A DNA stretch of 62,103 nucleotides, from the NCBI GenBank assembly GCA_947175145.1, contig CAMWLY010000003.1:1-62103 (forward strand), written 5' to 3'. The translations under genes were made by a program, and so were the position numbers. The notes under the pieces are model-generated. The model did not search any database, was not told the DNA's origin, and was given only the letters and a program-made list of their open reading frames with translations. Source of the DNA: an uncultured Muribaculaceae bacterium (GTDB taxonomy: Bacteria; Bacteroidota; Bacteroidia; Bacteroidales; Muribaculaceae). Positions 1-9,297 of this stretch are shown in pieces (within the stretch, counting starts at the first letter, position 1; each line of letters starts with the position of its first letter).

Positions 1-2
1 CC

Positions 3-2060
3 TTCATCGTTGGGGATGCGCTCACCAACAGTCGCAATCTTTTTGGTGACCACACCACCATCGCCAAGGTTGGCAAAACCAAGATAGACTATATGGACTA
101 TCAGCGCAAACGTGAGGAGCTCAACAATCAGCTTGAGGAAGCCCGCCGCAACAACCCCGCACAGTTTGCCAACTTCGACACCCAGATTCTGCCTGAGATG
201 GCTCTTGAGCAGCTGGTGCAGGATGCGCTTCTGACAGAAGCTGCTGAAAAAGCCGGTATCCGCAGTTCGGGCAATCTGCTTCGCTACTATATGATAGAGA
301 ATCCCCGCTCGCAAGAGGTTATGGAGATCGTTCGCCAGCTCAATGCAGCCGGTTATCCGGTGCAGACCCCTCAGCAGGCCTACGAGTTGATTTTCAACCC
401 CAAGCGCAATGGCCTCACAGAAGCCCAGGTTCAGCCCTTCCAGCAGGGATGGCTGGCAGCTGAAAAAGCTACAGAAAAGCAGATCAAACAGCAGACTTAT
501 CAGCGCCTGCTTGTAGGCTCTGTTCGCGCCAATGAACTCGACCGCAAAGCACTCTATGAAGATTACATCGCAACTTCAAATGCTCAGGTAGCATTCCTGC
601 CCTACGGAGACCTTGATGCCAAGAAGTATCCTGTGAGCGATGATGAGATCGCAAAACTTTATAAGGAGAAGAAAAACAATTTCCGCGTGAGCGAGCCCAC
701 CCGCGAAGTCAGCTTCATCGCAGTGAGCATTATGCCTTCTGATGAAGACCGCAAGGCTTCAGCTGAACTTGCACGCAAGACTGTCGCTTCTCTTCAGGCA
801 GGTCAGCTCTCCAAGGAACTTAAGAAAGAGGGTGTGAGTGTAACCCGCCACGCACTTCGCGCTTCTGATGTACCCGCAGGTCCGGCCAAGGAATATATAC
901 TCAATGGCAGCTCCGACAGCGTGCGTCTCGTATCCGAGAATCTGGCTGGCTTTACCGCCATCAAGGTTGTGAGCCGCAAAGCTGAAATTGACTCAATTCA
1001 GCTCAACATAGTATCTGCAGCCACAGAGCGTCTTGGCAACAAGATTCTGACAGCCCTCAACTCAGGTCTTGCAGCAGACAGCGTGATGAGCCGTTATCCG
1101 GCCGACAGTGTTGCAAGCCAGCTCAATCAGTGGCTCCCTCTCTATACTGCCGATGGTGCTACCAATGCTATTCCGACCGCAACACTTGATTCTCTCCGCG
1201 CAGCAGGTGGCAAATTTGTGGCTATCCAGCAGGGCCCTCAGGGCATGGTGATGGCTCAGATTGTGAAGCAGAACGCTCCTGTGACCGTATATGAATATGA
1301 TGAGGCTGTGTATCAGCTCGCCCCCAGCACCAAGACCAAAAATCAGGCAAGAGAAGCATTTGAGAAATTCCTCGGTGCTAACAATACCGCTGAGAAATTT
1401 ACCGCCAATGCTGAAAAGGCCGGTTACAATGTGCAGAACTTCACCCTCACATCTTCAACTCCTGCGATACCGAGATTCCAGGGCATGGATCAGTATTATC
1501 CCGATTCACGCCAGGTGGTTCGCTGGGTAATGATGGATGCCGACAAAGGAGAGGTCAGCCATATCTATAATTCAAGCAATGCGCTTCGCCCGGTGATGTA
1601 TGCCGTGGCTGTAGATGATGCTTACGAAGACTACCGCCCCGTGACCAACAAATCTGTCAAGGAAATCCTCACACAGGAAGTTCGCGCATCAAAAGCAGGC
1701 GACGCTCTTGTGAAGAAATATGAGAAGAACGCCAAGAGTGTTCAGGGTGCCGCAACAGCCATGGGTGTGCAGGCACAGGATATGCCCTCTGTTCGCTTCG
1801 GCATGAACCCCGGAATCTCTGACCAGGAAATCATGGGTCGTATAGCCGGTGCGAAGGCTGACAAGAAGGTGGTTATCGCCAAGGGTATCGACGGCATATA
1901 TGTATATCAGGTGCTCGGTAAAGACAAGCAGCAGTTCCCATACAACGAGCAGATGTATGACCAGCAATACTTCCAGCTTGTGAACCCTGATCTGATGAAG
2001 ATGCTCCAGGGCAAGAATAAGATAAAGAACAACATTTACAAATTCGAGGCCGGCGACTGA
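3..2060 (+). CDS. Peptidylprolyl isomerase, SurA/PpiD-like (5' end outside window)
   Basis: Frame open from base 3 (FIVGDALTNSRNLFGDHTTIAKVGKTKIDYMDYQRKREELNNQ...) into the 655 aa ORF; SurA-N-like helical region and PPIase architecture. Confidence 0.82.
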   Translation, partial: FIVGDALTNSRNLFGDHTTIAKVGKTKIDYMDYQRKREELNNQLEEARRNNPAQFANFDTQILPEMALEQLVQDALLTEAAEKAGIRSSGNLLRYYMIENPRSQEVMEIVRQLNAAGYPVQTPQQAYELIFNPKRNGLTEAQVQPFQQGWLAAEKATEKQIKQQTYQRLLVGSVRANELDRKALYEDYIATSNAQVAFLPYGDLDAKKYPVSDDEIAKLYKEKKNNFRVSEPTREVSFIAVSIMPSDEDRKASAELARKTVASLQAGQLSKELKKEGVSVTRHALRASDVPAGPAKEYILNGSSDSVRLVSENLAGFTAIKVVSRKAEIDSIQLNIVSAATERLGNKILTALNSGLAADSVMSRYPADSVASQLNQWLPLYTADGATNAIPTATLDSLRAAGGKFVAIQQGPQGMVMAQIVKQNAPVTVYEYDEAVYQLAPSTKTKNQAREAFEKFLGANNTAEKFTANAEKAGYNVQNFTLTSSTPAIPRFQGMDQYYPDSRQVVRWVMMDADKGEVSHIYNSSNALRPVMYAVAVDDAYEDYRPVTNKSVKEILTQEVRASKAGDALVKKYEKNAKSVQGAATAMGVQAQDMPSVRFGMNPGISDQEIMGRIAGAKADKKVVIAKGIDGIYVYQVLGKDKQQFPYNEQMYDQQYFQLVNPDLMKMLQGKNKIKNNIYKFEAGD

Positions 2061-2083
2061 TGCCGCCCCGAGAGCGTTATAAG

Positions 2084-2123
2084 AAAAGGAGCGGCTTCGC
2101 AAAGCGGGGTCCGCTCCTTTTTA
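2084..2123 (+). terminator. Rho-independent terminator
   Basis: AAAAGGAGCGG...CCGCTCCTTTTT stem followed by T run. Confidence 0.85.
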
Positions 2124-2175
2124 ACAGGGTTTAAATACTACCCTATAAATATCGCAACGTGTAAATACGCAACAG

Positions 2176-3231
2176 ATGGAGGAGAAGAAGAAACTCATCG
2201 GTATGAACCTGCAGGAACTGCAGGATGTGGCCTATAAAGGTAAAATGCCCAGATTTGTGGGCAAACAGCTTGCCGAATGGATATACTCCAAGGGAGCCGT
2301 GAGCTTCGACGAGATGGTCAATATCTCTAAGAAAAACAAAGCTTGGCTTGAAGAGCACTATACTATCGGGCGCAAGGCTCCGGTTGCACAGGCCAAGTCT
2401 AATGACGGCACTGTGAAATATCTCTTCGATGTCGGCTCCGGCCGTCAGGTGGAATCGGTGTATATTCCTGACCGTGACCGCGCGACTCTGTGTGTATCGA
2501 GTCAGGTGGGCTGCAAGATGAACTGTTACTTCTGCGCCACCGGCAAACTTGGATTCAAAGCCAACCTCGATGCTTCAGATATTCTGAATCAGATTTTGAG
2601 CATACCCCCCAAACCGGAGAAAGGCTTTGAGCCGATGACCCCGCTGACAAACATCGTATTTATGGGCATGGGTGAACCGCTCGACAATCTTGAGGCTGTG
2701 ATAAAAGTCATAGATATTCTCACTTCAGACTGGGGCTTCGCATGGAGCCCGAAACGCATCACTGTAAGCACTGTAGGGAAACTGCCCCAGCTCAAAGAGC
2801 TGCTTGACCGCACACAGGTGCATCTGGCCATAAGCGTACACACAGCCGATGTTGCCCAACGCGAAGCATTAATGCCGGCACAGAAAGCATTCCCGATATC
2901 GGCTGTAATGCGCACTCTGGCCGGATACGACTTCAGCCATCAGCGCCGGCTCTCTCTCGAATACATAATGTGGCGCGGCATCAATGATGATATTGCCCAT
3001 GCGGATATGCTCATAAAGCTTATCGGTAATCTGGACTGCCGGGTAAACCTTATCAGGTTTCACGCAATACCGGGAGTTGACTTGAAAACAGCTTCCGAAG
3101 AGCGCATGCTTATGTTTCGCAACTACCTGAACCAGCATGGCATAACCGCTACAATCCGCACCTCTCGCGGCGAAGATATCGCAGCTGCCTGCGGCATGCT
3201 GGCCAACCGCACTACCCAACAAGGAAATTAA
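2176..3231 (+). CDS. rlmN: 23S rRNA (adenine2503-C2)-methyltransferase, radical SAM
   Basis: CxxxCxxC motif in GCKMNCYFCATGKLGF; NIVFMGMGEPLDN; full-length 351 aa. Confidence 0.95.
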   Translation: MEEKKKLIGMNLQELQDVAYKGKMPRFVGKQLAEWIYSKGAVSFDEMVNISKKNKAWLEEHYTIGRKAPVAQAKSNDGTVKYLFDVGSGRQVESVYIPDRDRATLCVSSQVGCKMNCYFCATGKLGFKANLDASDILNQILSIPPKPEKGFEPMTPLTNIVFMGMGEPLDNLEAVIKVIDILTSDWGFAWSPKRITVSTVGKLPQLKELLDRTQVHLAISVHTADVAQREALMPAQKAFPISAVMRTLAGYDFSHQRRLSLEYIMWRGINDDIAHADMLIKLIGNLDCRVNLIRFHAIPGVDLKTASEERMLMFRNYLNQHGITATIRTSRGEDIAAACGMLANRTTQQGN

Positions 3232-3239
3232 TCAGACCG

Positions 3240-4319
3240 ATGGATAGAAAAATAAGAGTGGGAATTACCCAGGGGGATTACAACGGAATCGGCCCTGAGG
3301 TAATTCTGAAAGCACTTGAAAATGAAACAATGCTTGAATTATGCACTCCGGTGATATTTGCGGATTATCGCATAATCGAGCGCGCTATATCTCAGTTGGG
3401 GCTGGAGATGCCACCGATGCAGAAGGTATCATCGGCAGCAGATGCTTCGGATTCAAAAATCAATATAGTTGATCTCCGGCTATCTGATGCAGAGGTGACC
3501 CCCGGCCGACCCACAGCTGCATCAGGCGCAGCGAGTGTTGCCTCTCTTGAAGCCGCAATGCAGGCAATCAGCGACGGTGATATTGATGTGCTTGTCACTG
3601 CACCAATCAGCAAAGAAGCAGTGCAGTCAGAGGCTTTTCATTTCCCCGGCCACACTGAATATCTGGAAGCCAAAGCGGGCGATGGTGCAAAAGCACAGAT
3701 GATTCTTTTCGACAAGCGCCTGCGCGTGGCATTGGTAACCACTCACCTGCCTGTAAGCGAGATTGCCGGAGCGATATCCACCCAAAAGATTGCAGACAAT
3801 ATCCGTTCGCTGACCGCAACCCTGACAAGCGACTTCGGAATTGAGCGCCCGAAAATTGCAGTACTCTCCCTTAACCCTCACTGCGGCGACGGAGGTTTGC
3901 TCGGCAATGAGGAAAATGATATAATCATACCTGCCATCGATGAATGTATCGGTGAAGGAATACTCGCCTTCGGACCATACGCTGCCGATGGATTCTTCGG
4001 CTCGGGAGCATATCGAAATTTCGATGGCGTGCTGGCTATGTATCATGACCAGGGACTTGCCCCGTTCAAGACATTGGCCGGCGATGGCGGAGTGAATTTC
4101 ACTGCGGGATTGCCCTTCGTCCGCACAAGCCCGGATCATGGCACCGCCTATGATATAGCCCGGAAAGGTGAAGCTGATGCGGCCTCCATGCGCGAGGCGA
4201 TATATTCAGCCATAGATATACGCCGCAACCGCGACATATACCTTGAAGCATCAGCCAATCCGCTTCAGCACACCCCGACAGAAAGACCACCGCGCAAACC
4301 CAAAACTGATAATCCATGA
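3240..4319 (+). CDS. pdxA: 4-hydroxythreonine-4-phosphate dehydrogenase
   Basis: GITQGDYNGIGPEVILKAL, TAPISKEA, PGHTEYL, AMYHDQGLAPFK motifs. Confidence 0.95.
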   Translation: MDRKIRVGITQGDYNGIGPEVILKALENETMLELCTPVIFADYRIIERAISQLGLEMPPMQKVSSAADASDSKINIVDLRLSDAEVTPGRPTAASGAASVASLEAAMQAISDGDIDVLVTAPISKEAVQSEAFHFPGHTEYLEAKAGDGAKAQMILFDKRLRVALVTTHLPVSEIAGAISTQKIADNIRSLTATLTSDFGIERPKIAVLSLNPHCGDGGLLGNEENDIIIPAIDECIGEGILAFGPYAADGFFGSGAYRNFDGVLAMYHDQGLAPFKTLAGDGGVNFTAGLPFVRTSPDHGTAYDIARKGEADAASMREAIYSAIDIRRNRDIYLEASANPLQHTPTERPPRKPKTDNP

Positions 4320-5029
4320 ATTTCGGAATTATAGCAGCCGGCGAAGGTAGCCGCCTTGCCGCCGAGGGAGTTGAATACCCGAAGCCATTGGTGCCGATAT
4401 GCGGTGTGCCGATGATCGGACGCCTGATTCGCATCTTCGAGCGCTGCGGAGCCAAGCAGATTTCCATAGTAGTCAATGAGCAAATGACCGAAGTAGCGGA
4501 ATATTTGAGGGGATTCGAATGCGCTCCCGGAGTAAAACTTGATATCACAGTCAAGACCACTCCCTCCTCCATGCACTCCATGCATGAGCTTGCGTCGCGT
4601 CTTCGCGGCAAAGGGCGGTTCATAGTTACCACCGTCGATACGATATTTCGCGAAGAGGATTTCGCCGCCTATGCCGCAGATTTCGAAAAGGCACCTGCTG
4701 AAGTCGACGGCATGATGGCGGTGACCGGATATGTAGATGACGAGAAACCTCTCTGGGTCGGCACCGATGCCGATATGCGCATCACCGCATTTCGCGACAG
4801 CCGCGATCCGGAAGACCGATATATATCGGGCGGCATATACGGACTCGATTCCAAAGCATTTGAGACACTCGACCACTGTGTGAGCCAAGGGGTGAGCCGT
4901 ATGCGCAATTTCCAGCGTGCTCTTGTGGCCGACGGACTCAATCTGCGCGCATATAACCTCGGCAAAGTGCTCGATGTGGACCATGCCTCCGATATCGAAA
5001 AAGCCGAATTGTTTCTGAAAGCAGAATAA
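4316..5029 (+). CDS. NTP transferase (MobA-like / sugar- or inositol-phosphate nucleotidyltransferase)
   Basis: N-terminal AAGEGSRLAAEGVEYPKPLVPICGVPMI signature; ATG overlaps the pdxA stop. Confidence 0.85.
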   Translation: MNFGIIAAGEGSRLAAEGVEYPKPLVPICGVPMIGRLIRIFERCGAKQISIVVNEQMTEVAEYLRGFECAPGVKLDITVKTTPSSMHSMHELASRLRGKGRFIVTTVDTIFREEDFAAYAADFEKAPAEVDGMMAVTGYVDDEKPLWVGTDADMRITAFRDSRDPEDRYISGGIYGLDSKAFETLDHCVSQGVSRMRNFQRALVADGLNLRAYNLGKVLDVDHASDIEKAELFLKAE

Positions 5030-5043
5030 CCCAAAAGTTAGAG

Positions 5044-5913
5044 ATGGCAGACATAAGAATAGCCGGTGTGATGAGAGCCGGTGCTTATTCCCCCAATCAC
5101 ATAGGTAATGACGCGGCAATCTTTAACGCCGTGGCCGACCGGCTCCGCAAACGCGGTTGCGAAGTCCGGATATATAGCGAAGAGCAGTTTCAAAGCCTGC
5201 CGATTGAGGAGGAGATAGTACTCAATATGTGTCGAGAGCAGGAGTCAATCCGCAAACTCATAGAACTTGAGGAGCAGGGCTGCCTGGTAATCAACAGCGG
5301 CCAGGGAATCGAAAACTGCACACGCGAGAGAATGACGAGAATCCTGATTTCACACGATGTGCCCTATCCTGAATCCCTCATAGTCAATACAAATGAAGAT
5401 GTGCGCCCGGCACTTGAGGAAGCAGGCTTCACCTCATGCTGGATAAAGCGTGGCGACTTTCACGCCATGCACAAGGAAGATGTATCCTACGCGCGACATC
5501 CTCAGGAAACTCAGGAGATGCTTCATGAGTATTATTACCGCGGCATCAAGAGAGCAGTAATCAACAGACACCTTGTGGGCGACCTCGTAAAGTTTTATGG
5601 AGTAAGCGGAGAACCCTTCTTCCACTGGTTCTACCCCTTCGACGAGGGGCACTCCAAATATGGCTATGAAGCCGTCAACGGTCACTCCAAAGGTATTCCT
5701 TTTGATATCGAGGCACTCAAAGCCACCTGCCAGCGGGCATCGGATATCATGAATGTTAAGATTTACGGTGGCGACTGTATTGTCGATGCCGATGGCACTG
5801 TGAGAATCATAGACTTCAACGACTGGCCGAGCTTCGCGCCCTGCCGCGAAGAGGGGGCTGTGGCAATCGCAAAATGTGTACTGAAAAGCATACGCGAATG
5901 GAAGAAAAGATAA
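5044..5913 (+). CDS. ATP-grasp-like protein
   Basis: 289 aa; ATP-grasp-like C-terminus YGGDCIVDADGTVRIIDFNDWPSF; located inside the inositol-related cluster. Confidence 0.65.
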   Translation: MADIRIAGVMRAGAYSPNHIGNDAAIFNAVADRLRKRGCEVRIYSEEQFQSLPIEEEIVLNMCREQESIRKLIELEEQGCLVINSGQGIENCTRERMTRILISHDVPYPESLIVNTNEDVRPALEEAGFTSCWIKRGDFHAMHKEDVSYARHPQETQEMLHEYYYRGIKRAVINRHLVGDLVKFYGVSGEPFFHWFYPFDEGHSKYGYEAVNGHSKGIPFDIEALKATCQRASDIMNVKIYGGDCIVDADGTVRIIDFNDWPSFAPCREEGAVAIAKCVLKSIREWKKR

Positions 5914-6869
5914 CCGATACAAAAACCTCAGATACAAAACAAGGATTCCGCGCCTCTCTGAAATCCATGGATACCGAGGAGCATATCGACCTCTATTTTT
6001 ACAGGCCGATAGGATACGCATGGGCGCTGCTCGCCAAGCGTCTCGGCGTGACTCCCAACGCTATCACCATCGCCTCGATATTTCTCGGTGTAGGAGCCGG
6101 TGTGTGCTTCTACTTCAACAATATATGGTGGAACCTGCTGGGTATGTTTCTGCTCATCTGGGCTGATTCATTTGACAGCGCAGACGGTCAGTTGGCGCGT
6201 CTCACAGGTCAATATTCCCGCTTAGGCCGAATACTCGATGGTCTGAGCGGCGATATATGGTTCTTTACCATTTATGTAGCTATATGTTTGCGTGAGAATG
6301 TCACCTCCGACTTCTTTATGAACCACCAATGGGTGATATGGGTTATGGCTATAGTGACAGGCTTGTGTCACGCCACTCAGGCAGCAATGGCCGATTACTA
6401 CCGCCAGTTTCATCTCTATTTCCTCAAGGGAGCCGGAGGTAGCGAATTGGAAAATGGCACCGCACTGCGCAAAAAATACTCCGAACTCAGTTGGAGTAAA
6501 AATTTCTGGAGCAAACTCGTGATGACTTTCTATCTGAATTACACACTTGGTCAGGAAAAACGCACACCGCGAATGCAATCGCTGCGCGCTGCTCTCCTAC
6601 AGCGGTTCCCCAATGGCGTGATTCCTCAGAAATTTCGCGATGAGTTCCGCGCACTGAGCCTGCCGCTTATGAAATATACCAACATACTGTCGTTCAATGT
6701 GCGCACCATAGCCCTCTTCGCTGCAATCCTCATATTCAGGATGCCCTGGTTATATTTCGCATTCGAACTGACAGTACTCAATATAATACTTGTTTATATG
6801 ATGGTGCGCCATGAAAAAATCTGCACCACTCTGACAAATCAACTTGAAAATTCGAATTATGAATATTGA
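5898..6869 (+). CDS. CDP-alcohol phosphatidyltransferase family protein
   Basis: DSADGQLARLTGQYSRLGRILD motif (DxxDGxxAR...GxxxD) plus multiple TM segments; start taken at internal ATG (MEEKITDT). Confidence 0.88.
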   Translation: MEEKITDTKTSDTKQGFRASLKSMDTEEHIDLYFYRPIGYAWALLAKRLGVTPNAITIASIFLGVGAGVCFYFNNIWWNLLGMFLLIWADSFDSADGQLARLTGQYSRLGRILDGLSGDIWFFTIYVAICLRENVTSDFFMNHQWVIWVMAIVTGLCHATQAAMADYYRQFHLYFLKGAGGSELENGTALRKKYSELSWSKNFWSKLVMTFYLNYTLGQEKRTPRMQSLRAALLQRFPNGVIPQKFRDEFRALSLPLMKYTNILSFNVRTIALFAAILIFRMPWLYFAFELTVLNIILVYMMVRHEKICTTLTNQLENSNYEY

Positions 6870-7578
6870 TATTACCAAAGTCAAGGGAATCATTTTTGAT
6901 TACGGCGGCACACTTGATTCAGGTGGCGACCATTGGAGCGAAGTAATATGGAGTGCATGGCAGAAGGCCGGAATCGCGGTAGAGAAGCCGGTGTTCAGAG
7001 AGGCCTATGTATATGCCGAGCGCGAATTGGCACGCGTGCGTCATATACTCCCTGCTCATGATTTTCATGACATGCTGGGCATCAAGATGAATATCGAATT
7101 GCAGTGGTTAGCCCAACAAGGTCTCTTCCCACCCGAACAAATCGAACCTAAAGCCGCTGAAACCGCAGATTACTGCTATGAGGCCGCCAAAGCCTCGATT
7201 GCCAAGGCAGTGCCAGTGCTTGAAGCTTTGTCTCAGAAATATCCTCTCGTGCTGGTATCTAATTTCTATGGCAATGTCTCGACAGTGCTTGAGGATTTCG
7301 GCATAAGAAAATATTTCAAGGGTATAGTGGAAAGCGCCGTGATGGGTATTCGCAAACCGGACCCGCGCATATTCGAACATGGCGTAAAGGCGCTGGGAAT
7401 CCTCCCCTCGCAAACACTCGTGATCGGCGACTCATATCGCAAAGATATCGTTCCGGCCGAATCGATAGGCTGTCAGGTGCTATGGCTCAAAGGTAAAGGC
7501 TGGACCGCTGAAGAAGATGCCCAACTTCACCCCAATATAATATCAGACCTCGGTCAGGTGCTTGATTTTATCCAATAA
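6859..7578 (+). CDS. HAD family hydrolase (class IA)
   Basis: IIFDYGGTLDSGG, VLVSNFYGN, GIRKPDPRIF, VIGDSYRKDI motifs; ATG start at 6859 rather than upstream TTG. Confidence 0.88.
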   Translation: MNIDITKVKGIIFDYGGTLDSGGDHWSEVIWSAWQKAGIAVEKPVFREAYVYAERELARVRHILPAHDFHDMLGIKMNIELQWLAQQGLFPPEQIEPKAAETADYCYEAAKASIAKAVPVLEALSQKYPLVLVSNFYGNVSTVLEDFGIRKYFKGIVESAVMGIRKPDPRIFEHGVKALGILPSQTLVIGDSYRKDIVPAESIGCQVLWLKGKGWTAEEDAQLHPNIISDLGQVLDFIQ

Positions 7579-7707
7579 GCGATATGGCCTTATTTGCATA
7601 AATTCACACAAACATAAAATTTCCAACTTAAATTAACCTATTTTAACTATATCGGGTATCAAATAAGATTTTTTAAGAATTTGGAAGGTGAATTTATGTG
7701 AAATCGC
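7579..7707. repeat. Inverted repeat CATAAATTCAC / GTGAATTTATG with outer GCGAT / ATCGC
   Basis: 7597-7607 and 7688-7698 are perfect reverse complements separated by ~80 bp of AT-rich DNA. Confidence 0.7.
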
Positions 7708-7867
7708 TTTGAGGAATGCAAAATAGAATATAATTTTACACCGACTATCGCCCGGATTGGCTCGCTGTCTATAATCTTGTAATAGTTAGCAGCGTATACG
7801 AACTAAAGCATCATAATCAAGCGAAGGGTGATACCCAAAAGAAACAGACAATAACAAACACAACGCT

Positions 7868-9196
7868 ATGTCAACGAAAAAAGCAGAACCAGCCAAGGGT
7901 AAGCTTGGTGTGATGGTGGTAGGCCTCGGAGCTGTAACCACTACTTTCATGACCGGTGTGCTTATGGCTCGCAAAGGTCTTGCCAAGCCGGTAGGCTCCA
8001 TGACTCAGTATGACAAAATAAGAGTAGGCCGCGGTGCCGACAAGAAATATCTTCACTATAAGGATATCGTGCCTCTGGCAGATCTCAACGACATCGTATT
8101 TGCCGCTTGGGACGTTTACCCTGCCAATGCCTACGAATCAGCTATCAACGCTGAGGTACTTAAGGAGAAAGATATCAACCCCGTAAAAGAGGAACTCGAG
8201 GCTATCAAGCCTATGAAGGCCGCTTTCGACAAGAATTATGCAAAGCGTCTTGACGGCGACAATGTAAAGCAGGTCAAGGATCGCTGGGATATGGTTGAAC
8301 AGCTCCGCGAGGATATCCGCAATTTCAAGAAGGAAACAGGTGTGGATCGTGTAGTGGTACTTTGGGCAGCTTCAACCGAGGTATACGTGCCAATCGATGA
8401 AGAGGTGCACGGCTCACTCGAAGCTCTCGAAAAAGCCATGAAGGCCGATGACAAAGAGCGCATCGCTCCCTCCATGTGTTATGCCTACGCTGCTCTGTCG
8501 GAAGGCGCTCCCTTTATCATGGGCGCTCCCAACACCACTGTCGATATTCCGGCCATGTGGGAACTCGCCGAGAAAACCGGTATGCCTATCGCAGGCAAGG
8601 ACTTCAAGACCGGTCAGACTCTGGTAAAATCAGGTTTCGCACCCATCATCGGCACACGCTGCCTGGGTCTCAACGGCTGGTTCTCTACAAATATCCTCGG
8701 AAACCGCGATGGTCTCGTGCTTGACGAACCCGCAAACTTCCGCACCAAAGAGGTTTCAAAACTTTCTACTCTCGAAAGTATCCTGGTGCCCGAAGAGCAG
8801 CCCGACCTCTATGGCCACGGCAATGACGAAGACACCCAGTATTATCATAAAGTGCGCATCAACTACTACCCCCCGCGCAATGACAACAAAGAGGGCTGGG
8901 ACAACATCGACATCTTCGGCTGGATGGGATATCCCATGCAGATTAAGATCAACTTCCTCTGCCGCGATTCAATTCTCGCTGCTCCCCTCTGCCTCGACCT
9001 GGTGCTCCTCAGCGACCTCGCAGCCCGCGCCGGACGCAGCGGAACTCAGCGTTTCCTCAGCTTCTTCCTCAAGAGCCCGATGCATGATTACACCAAGGGT
9101 GAAGTGCCTGTGAACCACCTCTTCCAGCAGTACACCATGCTCAAGAACGCTATCCGCGAAATGGGTGGCTACGAAGCCGACGAAGAAATCGATTAA
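7868..9196 (+). CDS. ino1: Inositol-3-phosphate synthase (MIPS)
   Basis: GVMVVGLGAVTTTFMTGV Rossmann start; NTTVDIPAMWELAEKTGMPIAGKDFKTGQT; 442 aa. Confidence 0.92.
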   Translation: MSTKKAEPAKGKLGVMVVGLGAVTTTFMTGVLMARKGLAKPVGSMTQYDKIRVGRGADKKYLHYKDIVPLADLNDIVFAAWDVYPANAYESAINAEVLKEKDINPVKEELEAIKPMKAAFDKNYAKRLDGDNVKQVKDRWDMVEQLREDIRNFKKETGVDRVVVLWAASTEVYVPIDEEVHGSLEALEKAMKADDKERIAPSMCYAYAALSEGAPFIMGAPNTTVDIPAMWELAEKTGMPIAGKDFKTGQTLVKSGFAPIIGTRCLGLNGWFSTNILGNRDGLVLDEPANFRTKEVSKLSTLESILVPEEQPDLYGHGNDEDTQYYHKVRINYYPPRNDNKEGWDNIDIFGWMGYPMQIKINFLCRDSILAAPLCLDLVLLSDLAARAGRSGTQRFLSFFLKSPMHDYTKGEVPVNHLFQQYTMLKNAIREMGGYEADEEID

Positions 9197-9230
9197 TCCA
9201 ACTTCAGACCAAATTTTGGCCGATAATATT

Positions 9231-9267
9231 GAGGCTGTGTCAAAATATTTTTTGATGCAGCCTCTTT
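9231..9267 (+). terminator. Hairpin terminator between MIPS and trmD
   Basis: GAGGCTGtgTCAAAA..TTTTGAtGCAGCCTCTTT. Confidence 0.65.
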
Positions 9268-9297
9268 AGCAAACTTCTTAGACATAAGCTTAAGACT

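Noticed and set aside
4265-5119. 284-aa antisense ORF over the NTP transferase
   Set aside because: Antisense shadow of a clear coding gene; no recognisable domain.
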